From a virus, in the IMG/VR virus record IMGVR_UViG_3300037502_000794, positions 1 to 34,853 of that record: a stretch of 34,853 nucleotides of DNA; one strand, written 5' to 3'. The position numbers and the translations under genes are program-made. Below the pieces are notes generated by a model that saw only the letters and a list, made by a program, of their open reading frames with translations, was not told the origin of the DNA and did no database searches. Of the stretch, positions 12,581-22,889 are shown one piece after another (the stretch's first letter is position 1; each line of letters starts with the position of its first letter).

Positions 12581-15046
12581 TTATCTGAACCCGCCGCCGA
12601 TGGACACGATGTCTGACGGGGGCAGCCAATACGTCTGGTCGTTCTCGCGTTGGATGCGCCGCTCCATTCTGCGGAGATAGCCGGGGTTGGCCGTCTCTTG
12701 CAGTTGATACCAGAGCAGATAGTTGAACGCTTCTTGCGTGTAGAACAAGTTGGCAAACGGGGTGTTGGACTTGAGCAGCCGGATCACATCACCCGATACA
12801 TCCTCGTCCTCGCCAGTCGCAACATCTCGCGCGCGTTGAAGCAGCGTAACCAGATCGGATACGGTGCCAGCCATAGGGCCAGCGAGCGTTTCCAGAGGGC
12901 CACCGCCGAACCTATTCGCCTCACCGAACAGGTAATCGCCATAGATGCCAAGCCCGCCGCCTTGCAGCATCGAGGCCATGAACAACTCTGCCGACGGCTC
13001 GCGCATGTCACGGCCTTTGGATAGTTCCTTGAGTTGCAGCACAAAGTAGCCAAGCACTGTAGTGCCGACGATGGACGTGATGAGTCCAGCATTTGCCCCA
13101 GCACCGCGCATGATCTGCTCTCTGAACGACTTGGCTCCGTAACCATACACTTGCCGCCCGAGCGCCTTGCTCAGAGCCGTGACGCCAAACGATTTGAACT
13201 GGAAGACAGAGCGTAGAGCCTGACCCGCGAGAGTGTCCGCACGATAGCCACGCTTCATAATCGCCCGTTCACGCGCACCGGCAGTTGGGACCGCAAAATC
13301 AGCCTCGGATGTCAGCAGAGCGAACACGCTCTCCCGCACATTCACGTCCTCGATGCCGCCCGGAACCAGATAATCACGACCATCAGGCCCCTTCTGAGCA
13401 TTCTTGCGAGCGATGTCCCATGCCGCCGAGTCGATTCCGTAGATGCGCAAAACCCGCTGCAAGTCAGGGGCCAGAGCATCGAAAGCCTTGCCTGATTCTC
13501 TACCAAGATCATTGGCGATGATGAGCGTGGCACCGCGCTTGTTCGCATCAGACCACGGCCCAAGTAGGTTCAGCTTGAAGAACAGTTGTTGCAGCTTTGC
13601 CAGCTTGCCCGGTGCGTCATCAGCAGGGTTGAAACGGGAATGGAAATCGCCAAGCACGCCCTCCAAGCCGACACCCATCCGATCCGCGAGTTCACGCATC
13701 TGCCCACGGTTGAGGCCACGGAACGGGGTCATCACGGCATCGCCCCACGCATCCAGCATGGAACGCCCCTGATACTGCCTGTTTGCTGCGTTGAAAGCTA
13801 TGTCAGTGAGCGACGAAATCCACGCGCCACCCAATTTGGACATGGTTTGCACCACACGGAAGCCAGCCATCCAGCGAGCAAAAGGCGTATCAATGCCGAA
13901 ATCAACTTCTCCACTTGCTTCGGCGAAGGCGGCATCAAGAGTCACAGCGGACACAGACCGTTCCAGACGGGCCAGCTTCTTCGGATCTGTGCGGTGCTTT
14001 TCCTTGAGCTTGTTGACAACCCTGTCGAGCATCGCGCGCGGGTTGGTGCCGAAGTTCTGCATCATCGCTGTAGCCTGCGCAGAGCCACGCAAATCCTCAA
14101 GGAACGCCTCTCGTAGGGAAGCGCGCCCAAACTTCTGATCGTAGTCAAACCAGTCATCCGCACTCTTGAAGATGAACAGCGACGATCTGCTCCGTAGTTT
14201 GGCTAGGTTCTGTGGCCCGGTGAACTCGAACATGCCCTCGGAACGGTCGCCGTCTTTCCGCACACCGCTGATAATCGCATCATAGGCGCTCTCAAGGAAA
14301 CCATCCACACGCTCCGGCGGGATGTCCATCTTGTCGTAGTCGAGTCTGCCCTTGATGTCTTGTTTCCACGCATCGAAGCCGACCTTCGTCATGCGCGCGG
14401 GGCTATGCACAGATTTCACAACACGCCCAGTCTTGAGCATGATGTTAGACCCGGCTGCGTTCTCACGCTGGAGTGCGGCGCGCTGATACTTGAACATGAC
14501 TTCGGCGATCTTCTTGGCGTCAGTGCTTGCGTCCACATTCGGATTACGAACAGGAGAGTTCAGATCCGACAGAGCGCGGGCAACCTCTCTCTCAAAGTCG
14601 CCAGACATGGTGTTGAACCGCGACAGCATGTTAGCCGCTTTGAGATCGGCCACCATTCCGCCAAGATACTCACCGAGCAACCCGCCAGAGATGGCATCCA
14701 CGGACCGCCGCGCGTTCTCGAACGGAGCATTGACGCCAACAAGCGCAGCCTCGATGCCGAGAGACGGATCGCCAACAGCCTGATCGGCGCGCTCTGCCTG
14801 CGTCAGAAGGTAGTTCTCTTTGATGATGTTGATGAGTTCATTGCGCTTTTTGATCTTTGCTGCTTGGTTGAGATCGCGCACGAACTTAGTGCCCTTCTCA
14901 AACAGAGCTTCCTCAAGCCCCTCAAGAGCACCAGCCGCAATCCGCGCGCGCTTCTCGCGCTGCAAGACCTCAAGTATCTCTTCAAGCTCGCCGTCATCCA
15001 GCCTGCCTGCGTTGATTTGGTCTAGTATCTTGAGGCAATCAGCCAT
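12581..15046 (-). CDS. Internal virion protein (T7 gp16 position)
   Basis: This 821-residue, mainly helical protein is the last of four genes between the tail tube and the fibre, where T7-like phages encode their ejected core proteins. It has glycine-rich hydrophobic stretches near the C-terminus (ANAGLITSIVGTTVLGYFVL) and no visible transglycosylase motif, unlike T7 gp16. It probably forms the channel that carries DNA across the cell envelope. ATG 15046 overlaps the upstream stop (TGATG). The family was inferred from size, order and composition. Confidence 0.65.
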   Translation of the reverse strand: MADCLKILDQINAGRLDDGELEEILEVLQREKRARIAAGALEGLEEALFEKGTKFVRDLNQAAKIKKRNELINIIKENYLLTQAERADQAVGDPSLGIEAALVGVNAPFENARRSVDAISGGLLGEYLGGMVADLKAANMLSRFNTMSGDFEREVARALSDLNSPVRNPNVDASTDAKKIAEVMFKYQRAALQRENAAGSNIMLKTGRVVKSVHSPARMTKVGFDAWKQDIKGRLDYDKMDIPPERVDGFLESAYDAIISGVRKDGDRSEGMFEFTGPQNLAKLRSRSSLFIFKSADDWFDYDQKFGRASLREAFLEDLRGSAQATAMMQNFGTNPRAMLDRVVNKLKEKHRTDPKKLARLERSVSAVTLDAAFAEASGEVDFGIDTPFARWMAGFRVVQTMSKLGGAWISSLTDIAFNAANRQYQGRSMLDAWGDAVMTPFRGLNRGQMRELADRMGVGLEGVLGDFHSRFNPADDAPGKLAKLQQLFFKLNLLGPWSDANKRGATLIIANDLGRESGKAFDALAPDLQRVLRIYGIDSAAWDIARKNAQKGPDGRDYLVPGGIEDVNVRESVFALLTSEADFAVPTAGARERAIMKRGYRADTLAGQALRSVFQFKSFGVTALSKALGRQVYGYGAKSFREQIMRGAGANAGLITSIVGTTVLGYFVLQLKELSKGRDMREPSAELFMASMLQGGGLGIYGDYLFGEANRFGGGPLETLAGPMAGTVSDLVTLLQRARDVATGEDEDVSGDVIRLLKSNTPFANLFYTQEAFNYLLWYQLQETANPGYLRRMERRIQRENDQTYWLPPSDIVSIGGGFR

Positions 15047-16911
15047 CACGACCTCGCAGTGCAAATGGTGGCGGCAGTCATAACTTCTCCGTAAGCCTCG
15101 ACACGCGCATCAAGCCTAGCGAGATCTGCGAGCACGGCCTCGTATTCTGGTGTCATCTCACCGGCGAGCCGCATCTGGTCAATCGTAGCCATGCTGCGCT
15201 CGATGTAGCTGTCGTAGTCGAGTTCGTCTTTGACCCTGTTCGCAGTCTCAGATGCCCGGATGTTTGCAAGAGGATCGGTATTCGCCTTGCGCGCCACATC
15301 CTGCACAGCCCTCGTCGTGAGCCGACCTGTCTGCGTGTAAAGCCCCTCGATGGCCGTTTCCAGATCGGAGCCGTTCCGCGCCATGATGCTTGAGACGACA
15401 GCAACCTCGCCATCGGTGATTTCCTCAAAGCCTAGTTCTCGCGCACCACGCTTGATGTCATCCCGCCGACGAACCTCGGCCTCAGCCGCATCTTTCGCGG
15501 CACTGTACTTGACCCATGCTTTGGAACGTCTAGCATTGCGCGCCGAAAACACGGGTTCGCCGCCGAACTCCAGTGTCAACTTGTCAACAAGTTCGCTGAC
15601 CTTCGTCGTCTTGATGAACCCGGCCTTCTGTGCCTGAGCAGCCATCGTCTCAAGCGTGTCTCGCGCGCCGGGGTTGTTGACGTTGGCTATCGCAGTGCGC
15701 TTGCCGGGGGCTGGGACAAACGGTTCCGGGGCAAAACCGATCTCCGCGAGCTTTCCTTCTGATCCGGGCAGAGTGTCGGCAATGCCGCCGCGAGAACGCA
15801 CGAACTCGACCAGTGTCTGTGGCCGCTTCACCACTTTCGGCATCACGACAGACACATCTACGCCCTGATCGAGCACCATCTGGCGCACAGCCAACTCTGC
15901 CGTCTTCCGCCCATTCATCTGTTCGTAGAACGCTGCCGCCCTAGATGCCTGAGAAGAGATGTCTTGCGGGGTCTTGGTCGCAGCGACAGGAGCGGCAACT
16001 TGCGGAAGTTGAGGATCAAGATCAGTGCGGAGAGCCGTCTCAGGCTCAGTCAGCTTGCGAACCTCACCAGCATCCACGCCACGCCGAGTGATAACCCCAG
16101 CCGCTGCTCCAAGGCCACCGCCGAGAAGCGTGCCAGCGCCGACATTGAGCAGAGCATCACCCATCGTGTAGTCGAGTTGCAACTGCCGCGAGAGTCCGTA
16201 GTACGCAGTCTCCGTAATCGCAGCGCCGACCGTGCCCTCTACAGCCCCGACAGCCGCGCGCCCCGTAATACGACCGAATCTCGCTGTCGCAGCCACACGG
16301 CCTGCCTGCCCGACAACAGGGATGAACGATGAGGCCAAGTCGATAGGATCAGTCGCAGCAACGACAACGCCGCCAAGAACAGCGACGCCAATACCACTCA
16401 ACCCACCCGGACCAGACTCGATAATTGATTCCCTGACGATCTGTTCCTTCTTGTTCTCGTACAACAGGCGAGCAGCGAGTTCCGTAGTCGGGCGCTCAAA
16501 CTCAAGGAACCCTGCATACTTCTTGTTGAGTTCCTCGACAGAAACCAGACGACCATCGTCGATGGCTTCCTGCGTCATGGCTTGGAAGGCTACATTGTCC
16601 TGTCCAGCCATGCTGGCGAGTTCGTCACGGTATTCCTGCTTGCGGCGCTCATCTGTCGAGTTCATCAACAGGTCTTCAAGATAACGCTGTCTGAGTTTGC
16701 GCTCGCGCTGCGCCTCCTTGAACGACTGCATCTGTTCATTTGTGATCGCACCGACCTGCGCCTGACCGACCTCGACCGCCTCAAGGATCAGCCCACCAGT
16801 ACCCGGCGTTTTGATCGTCTCAGCGAACGCGCGAGTTGCACTGACCGCCTGCCTAGCAAACGCATCAGCGCGGAGAGGTTCGTTGTCTGTTGCGAGCGGC
16901 CTTGGCCTCAT
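15046..16911 (-). CDS. Internal virion protein, glycine-rich hydrophobic core
   Basis: The 621-residue protein has a helical charged N-terminus, a long hydrophobic Gly/Ala/Val region at about residues 165-285 (GLSGIGVAVLGGVVVAATDP, then LLNVGAGTLLGGGLGAAAGV) and a helical C-terminus. This fits a protein stored in the capsid and inserted into the envelope on DNA ejection. It is joined by ATGA to the upstream gene and by TGATG to the next. No enzymatic motif was recognised. Confidence 0.6.
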   Translation of the reverse strand: MRPRPLATDNEPLRADAFARQAVSATRAFAETIKTPGTGGLILEAVEVGQAQVGAITNEQMQSFKEAQRERKLRQRYLEDLLMNSTDERRKQEYRDELASMAGQDNVAFQAMTQEAIDDGRLVSVEELNKKYAGFLEFERPTTELAARLLYENKKEQIVRESIIESGPGGLSGIGVAVLGGVVVAATDPIDLASSFIPVVGQAGRVAATARFGRITGRAAVGAVEGTVGAAITETAYYGLSRQLQLDYTMGDALLNVGAGTLLGGGLGAAAGVITRRGVDAGEVRKLTEPETALRTDLDPQLPQVAAPVAATKTPQDISSQASRAAAFYEQMNGRKTAELAVRQMVLDQGVDVSVVMPKVVKRPQTLVEFVRSRGGIADTLPGSEGKLAEIGFAPEPFVPAPGKRTAIANVNNPGARDTLETMAAQAQKAGFIKTTKVSELVDKLTLEFGGEPVFSARNARRSKAWVKYSAAKDAAEAEVRRRDDIKRGARELGFEEITDGEVAVVSSIMARNGSDLETAIEGLYTQTGRLTTRAVQDVARKANTDPLANIRASETANRVKDELDYDSYIERSMATIDQMRLAGEMTPEYEAVLADLARLDARVEAYGEVMTAATICTARS

Positions 16912-19163
16912 GGCGCGATAACCTCGACCTGTTCCTCGACCGGGGCCAGCCTACTTGCCAGCGCGCCAATCTCGGAGAACTTGACATCGTAGAAGCCGCC
17001 AGTTTTGAGGCGCACGGGCAGATATTGACCATTGAGATTGTAGTGCAAGACTACACCATCACCTTGCCCGTTGTTGAGCCATACACCGTTGTCAGACAGT
17101 GCCGCGAGAGATACGCCCATCTCGATTGACGAAGTGATATCTTCTGCGATCTCTTCTGATATTTCAGTCGCAGCTTCCCCCGGTAGGAAGAAACTTGCCC
17201 CCGATAGCGGTTCGATACCAGCGGCGCGCAAAGAGTCAGGGTCGAGCAGTTGCTCGGTCAGGTTATCAACATCGTCAACATCAAACTGCTGCGGAACGAT
17301 AAAGTTACCGTGGCTGTTTTGCACCACCCGGTCGTATTCTGGGAAGAAGTTCTCTACCGCGTATTCAGCAGCCTTGAGCGGGTCCATGCCGCGCCGAGCG
17401 ACTTGTGACACAGCTATTTTCCTGGCGATTTCAACCTCTTCGTTGAGCATCTTAACGGCCTGTCCGTCGCCACCCTCAAGATAGGCTGACATGTAAGGGG
17501 CAAGCATTTCACGCACCTTAGCGTCCATGTCCCGAACCGACGTTTGCTCGACCTGATCCGATAGTTCCTTGAAGCTGGTGCTCGCCAGCGTTGCAACATT
17601 CTGCCTCAGTGCGGGATCTTGGATGTCCATCGCAATGACGTACTCAAGAGGTAGCCCAGCCCTGCGGAGTTGCTCGACGGCGTGGCTTCCACCCGGACCC
17701 ATGATCGCGCGGAAGTCCGTGAGCGACGTAACGGCCCGCATAGGATCTTCGCTGAGAAGTCGCCCGCTGACATCTGCAACCTCTGCATTGGTCAAGACCG
17801 GCACATAGTCCAAGTTGAACTGTGCGCGCAGGTTTTGCCCAGTAGCGATGCGCTGCTCGACATTGGTTGTGCCGTTGTTGATCGCATCCGGGGAAAGGTC
17901 GATGGTTGATTGTTTCGTATAGCCAGACTCGAACGCCCAACCCATCGGGTCTTCTTTCAGCCCACGGTTCCTGTTGTCACGGTATCTGGTGAGGAACTCT
18001 AGGGCCGTCTTCTGGCTTTCATTCTCCGGCTGGCCGATGCTCTGGATAACGCTATCTAGCTGGCTTTGGTTTAGGGGGCGAACCTCTTTCGTCAAAGCCC
18101 TCAGTTCGACCAGTGAAGAGTAGGACTGCGAAAGAGATTGAGCCGCCTCTGGCGTGATAGTGCCACTCACAGACTCAATTGTTGCGCCAATTTGAGCGAT
18201 CTGCTCGTCCGGCACATCACCGCCATCAGCGAGCAAATCAATGTTAGAAGAGATAGTCTTGCCCACATCGGTTGCGGCTTGACGCGACTGTACCGCGATT
18301 CTCTCCTGCTCTAGAGTCGGCCCGTCAAGAAACTCAGAGATGCCATTGATCTTGCTGAGAATGGCTACCCTGTCCTCTACGCTCAGTTTCTCCATCAAAT
18401 TGTAGACGTAGAGACTGCGAGTATCAGTGACCTTGGACGGGTCTTTCTCGGCAACCGCTTCTTGCAGCTTGCTCGCCGCACTCAACGGCATGTCTTGCGT
18501 GTCGATCCAACTCATTGCAGCACGAGCAGTGCCGCGCTTTAGAAGCTCATACTCCTGCCGCGTCAGAGCATCAGGATTGCCAAGGCCAAGCTGCCCAAGC
18601 CGAGCCGAATCGACCCCGACCTGACCCAGCGCCAAGTTCAGCGTCGCAATGTCGGTCCCGTTAGCGATGTCGTTCTCGGCCTGCGTCAGTCTCTGCTCAC
18701 GGGCTGCGGCAATCTGACGCTCCATCTTCGCATCAATGGCCCCGCGCAACGCAAACCGCTGCGTCAGTTCCATCTGGCCGAACCGCTCATTGAAGATGGC
18801 ATTAGCCTTGCGGTCACGCCCAAGCTCGGACTGGAGACGATTGCGCATGTCGCTGATAGATTGGTTCCAGAGCGGCTTGTCGCCGTCCAGAACGTTGCCA
18901 ACCATGTTGCGGCTTTCCATCTCGCGGGCGGTCGTGCGCAGTTCTTCCTCTGCGCGGAGCAGTGCGTTGTCGAGTTTCTCCTGCGTCGCCATCTCGTAGC
19001 GCATCCGAGCGAACTCGCCCATCTGCTTGAGAGCCTCGCCAGCAACCGCGCCCTTGCTCAGGGCTTCATTGACGAATGGCTCCATGCTCATGCGAGCGCG
19101 GATCGGCTGTCCCGGTGCCTCGTTCGTCGGCGCAACCTGCGTGCGATAAAGCGGGATTCTCAT
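16908..19163 (-). CDS. Large helical internal virion protein (T7 gp15 position)
   Basis: The 751-residue protein is rich in Glu, Gln, Arg and Ala and is almost entirely helical (for example EKLDNALLRAEEELRTTARE). It matches the size and place of T7 gp15-like ejection proteins, directly after the gp14-like gene. The C-terminal 120 residues are more beta-like (NGVWLNNGQGDGVVLHYNLN), suggesting a separate domain. The start overlaps the preceding stop as TAATG. It has no membrane segment. Confidence 0.65.
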   Translation of the reverse strand: MRIPLYRTQVAPTNEAPGQPIRARMSMEPFVNEALSKGAVAGEALKQMGEFARMRYEMATQEKLDNALLRAEEELRTTAREMESRNMVGNVLDGDKPLWNQSISDMRNRLQSELGRDRKANAIFNERFGQMELTQRFALRGAIDAKMERQIAAAREQRLTQAENDIANGTDIATLNLALGQVGVDSARLGQLGLGNPDALTRQEYELLKRGTARAAMSWIDTQDMPLSAASKLQEAVAEKDPSKVTDTRSLYVYNLMEKLSVEDRVAILSKINGISEFLDGPTLEQERIAVQSRQAATDVGKTISSNIDLLADGGDVPDEQIAQIGATIESVSGTITPEAAQSLSQSYSSLVELRALTKEVRPLNQSQLDSVIQSIGQPENESQKTALEFLTRYRDNRNRGLKEDPMGWAFESGYTKQSTIDLSPDAINNGTTNVEQRIATGQNLRAQFNLDYVPVLTNAEVADVSGRLLSEDPMRAVTSLTDFRAIMGPGGSHAVEQLRRAGLPLEYVIAMDIQDPALRQNVATLASTSFKELSDQVEQTSVRDMDAKVREMLAPYMSAYLEGGDGQAVKMLNEEVEIARKIAVSQVARRGMDPLKAAEYAVENFFPEYDRVVQNSHGNFIVPQQFDVDDVDNLTEQLLDPDSLRAAGIEPLSGASFFLPGEAATEISEEIAEDITSSIEMGVSLAALSDNGVWLNNGQGDGVVLHYNLNGQYLPVRLKTGGFYDVKFSEIGALASRLAPVEEQVEVIAP

Positions 19164-19711
19164 TATCTGATCCTCAGTCCGTCAAACGCGCCACTCTGAT
19201 AGCCAAATTGCGCTGCCTGCCCGATGCTGGATATCAAGCTGGCCCTACCTTGTGACCGCAGAGAAGCAGCCGTAGCGCCCGCCTCCATCCTAGACATCTC
19301 GGCATCCAACCTAGCCCCTTCTTGGGCATCCGTGATCTGTTGGTTCGTTATAGCGTTGTTGAACTTGTCAACCGACAACTCGTACTCGAACTGTCGCGCG
19401 TTCTCTCGCAGAACCTGCACGGGCGTGCCCTGCGCAATGTCGATGCCAGCGTAGCCAAAACCCGCAACAACCTCGCCCTGAACGGCCTTGAACTCTTTGC
19501 GCTTGAGCTTGTTGCTGATAGCGAGGTTCGAGTTAATGATCTGGCGCTGTTTCTCCAGCAGGCCGATATCACGCTCGATGAGTTTAGCGTTGAACTCGCC
19601 AACCTTCTGAGCCGCCTCTGCGGCTTTGTCAGCAGCATTCTTTTGCGCGACCCCACCAGCTACGCTAGTGCCGATCCCTATCATCGTCATTACTGTCAAC
19701 GGATCGCACAT
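19163..19711 (-). CDS. Internal virion protein B-like (T7 gp14 type)
   Basis: The 182-residue protein starts MCDPLTVMTMIGIGTSVAGG, the typical opening of podovirus internal virion proteins, followed by a long charged helix (KNAADKAAEAAQKVGEFNA) and an Ala/Gly-rich C-terminus. Such proteins are ejected first and form the outer part of the DNA channel. AGGTGACGCG precedes ATG. It follows the tail nozzle gene. Confidence 0.75.
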   Translation of the reverse strand: MCDPLTVMTMIGIGTSVAGGVAQKNAADKAAEAAQKVGEFNAKLIERDIGLLEKQRQIINSNLAISNKLKRKEFKAVQGEVVAGFGYAGIDIAQGTPVQVLRENARQFEYELSVDKFNNAITNQQITDAQEGARLDAEMSRMEAGATAASLRSQGRASLISSIGQAAQFGYQSGAFDGLRIR

Positions 19712-19719
19712 CGCGTCAC

Positions 19720-21723
19720 CTACAAGTCAAACGTGTTGAGGCGCGGATACAGCGCAAGCACGGTCAGCGGAAGCGGCTGAGTTTGGCGAACATAGATCCG
19801 ATCATCATCTTCAAAGCCGCCGGGGAACTCCACCGTCTTATCGCCCGTATACAACGGCACAGCCGTATCCATAGACATCGAGCTGTCACGGAAGTACACG
19901 CGATCCACGTCCGCACTCGCAGGCCCGACCTCCAAGCCAACCGTCTGATAAAGCCTGAGGGTGATCGCATGGATGCGCTTTGGTTTGCCTTGGCTCGTTC
20001 CATCACTCGATCCCGCCTCTAGACGCAGTGTTTCCATCTCGCTTGTGAAGCCATAACCGATAGCCGCTGTCGTCACGTTGAACGCCATAGAGACAGAGCC
20101 ATTCGAGACAGTGCGATCAGGATGCGACGCGCCGTTCCCAAGGATGCTGACCTCCTCGCCCGGAATATGCCACAACCCGCTCAGAGTGCTCACCGACGAG
20201 CCGGAGTACAGCAAGCCGCTGTCCACGAAGTAAGCATCGGTCGTCTGGTCGCCGAACTCAAAGTCGCCGAGTATCTCGATGTATCGTTTCGTCTGGCCGT
20301 CAATCGTGCGCTTCACGATCATGTACAACTCGTCTTCGCCGCTGTCAGTCGGCAACGTGGCGATGCTCTCGACAACGGATTGCCCACTACTGAACTCGCC
20401 GCCGATGACGTGCTTGTGCCATGCTACCACCTGCTCGTCGCGGCGATACGTCATGCCTAGAAGCGTGCCATCTTCCCGGATGCACCAGACAATGCTGTCA
20501 GGCTCTTGCTGATAGACCAGCGTGGTAATCCCGCCCTCAGTGATGTGCTCGGCCAAGATCGTCATGTCCGGGGCCTGATAGCCCGCCACATCGACCTCGC
20601 CGACATAGCGGAACTCACGCACCTTCCTGTTCCCGCGCTGGAGAAATAGCGTCACATCGGCCACTTGGACGGGCTGCACAGTCGCAGTGCCATAGTTCGA
20701 GTATTTGCGGATCTGCGTCGTCGTCGGCGTCACAGGCCCATCGTTCGTAGTGGTCAGCACATACTCGCCGCCAGATGTCCCGATCATCAGAACGCGCGTC
20801 GCAGAGAGAAAGCGGATGGCGTTCACTTGGCTCGACGCAATCGTGTAGATCAGCGCATCATCAGCCAGCGTGCCGACCGTGAAGTTCAGATAGTCCGCGC
20901 TCTTCGAGAACCAGATCGTCTGCGGGTTATTGTTGGTGCCTGCGAACACCAGCCGTTGCTCGAAGAACGTCACCACGCTCGGACGGTTGTTGCTGCCGCT
21001 CAGACTCGGTGTCGGGCTTCCCGTGATAGTAGCCGTCGCCAGCGTCCATGCGTTGTGGTCAGTGCGCGAGAGCGTGCGGATGTCGTAGGTCGGATGCACC
21101 AGATACATCACGTCCGCACTCTGGGCGAAGTTCAGCGCGGGCAGGTTGGCCGTGGTGTAAGGCGTCGTGATCTCGTAGATCTTGTCAGCCGTGCCGCCGC
21201 TCGTGAACGTCGTGAAGTTGGTCGTGTCGATGGCATTGCCGAATAGATCGGTCAGTGTGAACGTGTTCGTCGTGACGTTGGCAACGCGGAAGTTGCGCCC
21301 GTTCAACTGGGTCATGCCGCCGACGCCGATGATGTAGATCTCGTCCCCATTGGCGAAGCCGTGACTGTTGGACGTGATGACGCCGGGGTTGGCCTTCGTG
21401 ATCGCCGTGATCGTCTTCGGAGCGCCGGTCAGAACTTGCAATCCGTTGCGATACACCCGCATGTATTCGTTGCCGAACTCTAGGATGTAGGTGTCGCTCG
21501 TCTTGAACTGGAACGGGATCAGCCGCGTGTAGTTCGCACTCGACTTGACCTCGCCAAGAAACTCAGTGCCCGGACGCCGTGCCACACCGCCATGAGGATG
21601 CACGACCATATTCGTCAGGTCAGCAAGCCCCTCACGGTATTTCTCAAGATTGACCCGCCCTTCAAGCCGGGGGCTGATCTCGCCTGCGGTGAAGGACGAT
21701 AGTGCGGGTGCAGAGCGCGCCAT
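19720..21723 (-). CDS. Tail tubular protein B / tail nozzle-like (stabilisation) protein
   Basis: The 667-residue protein opens SFTAGEISPRLEGRVNLEKY and has HPHGGVARRPGTEFLGEV soon after, the conserved start of podovirus tail nozzle or stabilisation proteins. Mostly beta sequence follows, with RPSVVTFFEQRLVFAGTNNN and TIWFSKSADYLNF near the middle, also typical of the family. It closes the end of the tail tube below the tail tubular A ring. The TGATG overlap with tube A fits the pair being made together. Confidence 0.8.
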   Translation of the reverse strand: MARSAPALSSFTAGEISPRLEGRVNLEKYREGLADLTNMVVHPHGGVARRPGTEFLGEVKSSANYTRLIPFQFKTSDTYILEFGNEYMRVYRNGLQVLTGAPKTITAITKANPGVITSNSHGFANGDEIYIIGVGGMTQLNGRNFRVANVTTNTFTLTDLFGNAIDTTNFTTFTSGGTADKIYEITTPYTTANLPALNFAQSADVMYLVHPTYDIRTLSRTDHNAWTLATATITGSPTPSLSGSNNRPSVVTFFEQRLVFAGTNNNPQTIWFSKSADYLNFTVGTLADDALIYTIASSQVNAIRFLSATRVLMIGTSGGEYVLTTTNDGPVTPTTTQIRKYSNYGTATVQPVQVADVTLFLQRGNRKVREFRYVGEVDVAGYQAPDMTILAEHITEGGITTLVYQQEPDSIVWCIREDGTLLGMTYRRDEQVVAWHKHVIGGEFSSGQSVVESIATLPTDSGEDELYMIVKRTIDGQTKRYIEILGDFEFGDQTTDAYFVDSGLLYSGSSVSTLSGLWHIPGEEVSILGNGASHPDRTVSNGSVSMAFNVTTAAIGYGFTSEMETLRLEAGSSDGTSQGKPKRIHAITLRLYQTVGLEVGPASADVDRVYFRDSSMSMDTAVPLYTGDKTVEFPGGFEDDDRIYVRQTQPLPLTVLALYPRLNTFDL

Positions 21724-22331
21724 CAGAACCTCGATTCGATGAAGTCGCTGGCCTCCAGCCTGACCGTCGCACCCTCCGTCGCGTCGATGAAGCGGGCCTC
21801 TTTCAGCTTCTCAGCGTAGAGCGATGCCGCGATCTGCACCACGCTCGTGGAGCCAGTGATAGCGTAGGCAGCTTCCGTCGCCAGACGCGCAGCCAACACG
21901 CTAATCAGGCCGGGGCTGTATTCATTCGGATCGGTGATGAGCGCCACATACTTGAGCCTCACCCGCGCGCTGTTCGTCAGGATCTTGCGCCCCTCGACAA
22001 CGAACACGGGCAGACCACCGTCGCCGATCATGTTGTCCCAAGGATAGGCCATCGAGCCGTTGTCGAACTCCAGCACGCGCAGGCAGTACGGGTCAGTCGG
22101 CAGGGGATACTGGTAGCTGTAGCCGAACAGCGGCGTGGACGTTTCCTGCGCCAACTCAGCGCGGCGGATCAGGCAGTTCCACGGGTGGTTCGAGAACACA
22201 TCCTCGCGCACGCTCTCAAAGAGTTGGTTCATCACCCGCGCGGCTTTGCTGTTCTCGTCCAGACTGACGATGTTAGACGCCCCGATGATGTTGAGCGCGT
22301 TGTTGACGATGCTCACAGTGCTGCGCGCCAT
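21723..22331 (-). CDS. Tail tubular protein A-like adaptor
   Basis: This 202-residue protein matches tail tubular protein A: SIVNNALNIIGASNIVSLDE at the N-terminus, then HPWNCLIRRAELA, SYQYPLPTDPYCLRVLEF and a C-terminal helix (LAARLATEAAYAITGSTSVV). It forms the ring that joins the portal to the tail nozzle. ATG 22331 was chosen, with GGAGGTGA four bases upstream; a GTG one codon earlier is possible. Confidence 0.85.
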   Translation of the reverse strand: MARSTVSIVNNALNIIGASNIVSLDENSKAARVMNQLFESVREDVFSNHPWNCLIRRAELAQETSTPLFGYSYQYPLPTDPYCLRVLEFDNGSMAYPWDNMIGDGGLPVFVVEGRKILTNSARVRLKYVALITDPNEYSPGLISVLAARLATEAAYAITGSTSVVQIAASLYAEKLKEARFIDATEGATVRLEASDFIESRF

Positions 22332-22352
22332 CACTCACCTCCGGGTGGTGTG

Positions 22353-22372
22353 GGGGCGGGTTTCCCCGCCCC
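22353..22372 (-). terminator. GC hairpin with GAAA tetraloop, no U-tract
   Basis: On the leftward RNA, GGGGCGGG and CCCGCCCC (8 bp) enclose a GAAA loop. It lies just after the decoration-protein gene and before tail tube A. No U-run follows, so it may be a weak attenuator or an mRNA-stabilising or processing hairpin that keeps head mRNA more abundant than tail mRNA. Confidence 0.5.
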
Positions 22373-22379
22373 TCACAGA

Positions 22380-22877
22380 TCAGTTCACAACGTACTCGAT
22401 GATGAACGAAATGTCGCCCGCCACCGCCGTGCCAGCCGTCGCAACGGTGCACGAAACGTAGTAGAGACCCTTCGGATCAGCCGAGACGCCGCCATCCTGC
22501 CAGACGCGCTGGCCGGTCTTGTCGATGTTGCGCTGCTCGAACGCATAGTCGGTGAAGACGGTCGCCGCCTGACCGAGCGTGATCGAGGTCGCGTAGCAGT
22601 CCGCATCAACCGCAACACCAGCCGTGGTGTGCAGGCCGACGTGCCAAGTCAGCGAGGTCGTGCTGTCGAGGTCGTCAGATGCGAGACGGATCGCAGTGAT
22701 GGACGCATTGGTCGGGATCGGGGCGAGCATGACAATGTCAGCAGCATCCAGATCGCCGGTTGCCAGCGCCACGGTGCCCTGCGCGATACGCAGAACGCCG
22801 TGAAGCTGATGCGCCGGATTCATCTCCTGCGGGGAAGCCTCGAAGTTCGAGACAAGGGTGCTATTCTTGGTTCCCAT
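22380..22877 (-). CDS. Capsid-associated (decoration-like) protein
   Basis: This 165-residue beta-rich protein is encoded between the major capsid and tail tube genes, the usual place for decoration proteins. Features: MNPAHQLHGVLRIAQGTVAL near residue 19, TSLTWHVGLHTTAGVAVDAD in the middle and a hydrophobic end (GDISFIIEYVVN). AAGGAGTAGAGATC precedes the start. I recognise similar proteins in marine podoviruses only as putative structural proteins. It is not a maturation protease. Confidence 0.6.
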   Translation of the reverse strand: MGTKNSTLVSNFEASPQEMNPAHQLHGVLRIAQGTVALATGDLDAADIVMLAPIPTNASITAIRLASDDLDSTTSLTWHVGLHTTAGVAVDADCYATSITLGQAATVFTDYAFEQRNIDKTGQRVWQDGGVSADPKGLYYVSCTVATAGTAVAGDISFIIEYVVN

Positions 22878-22889
22878 GATCTCTACTCC

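Noticed and set aside
12581-15046. Lytic transglycosylase domain as in T7 gp16
   Set aside because: No ES or GLMQ-type catalytic pattern is visible in this or the two other large internal proteins.
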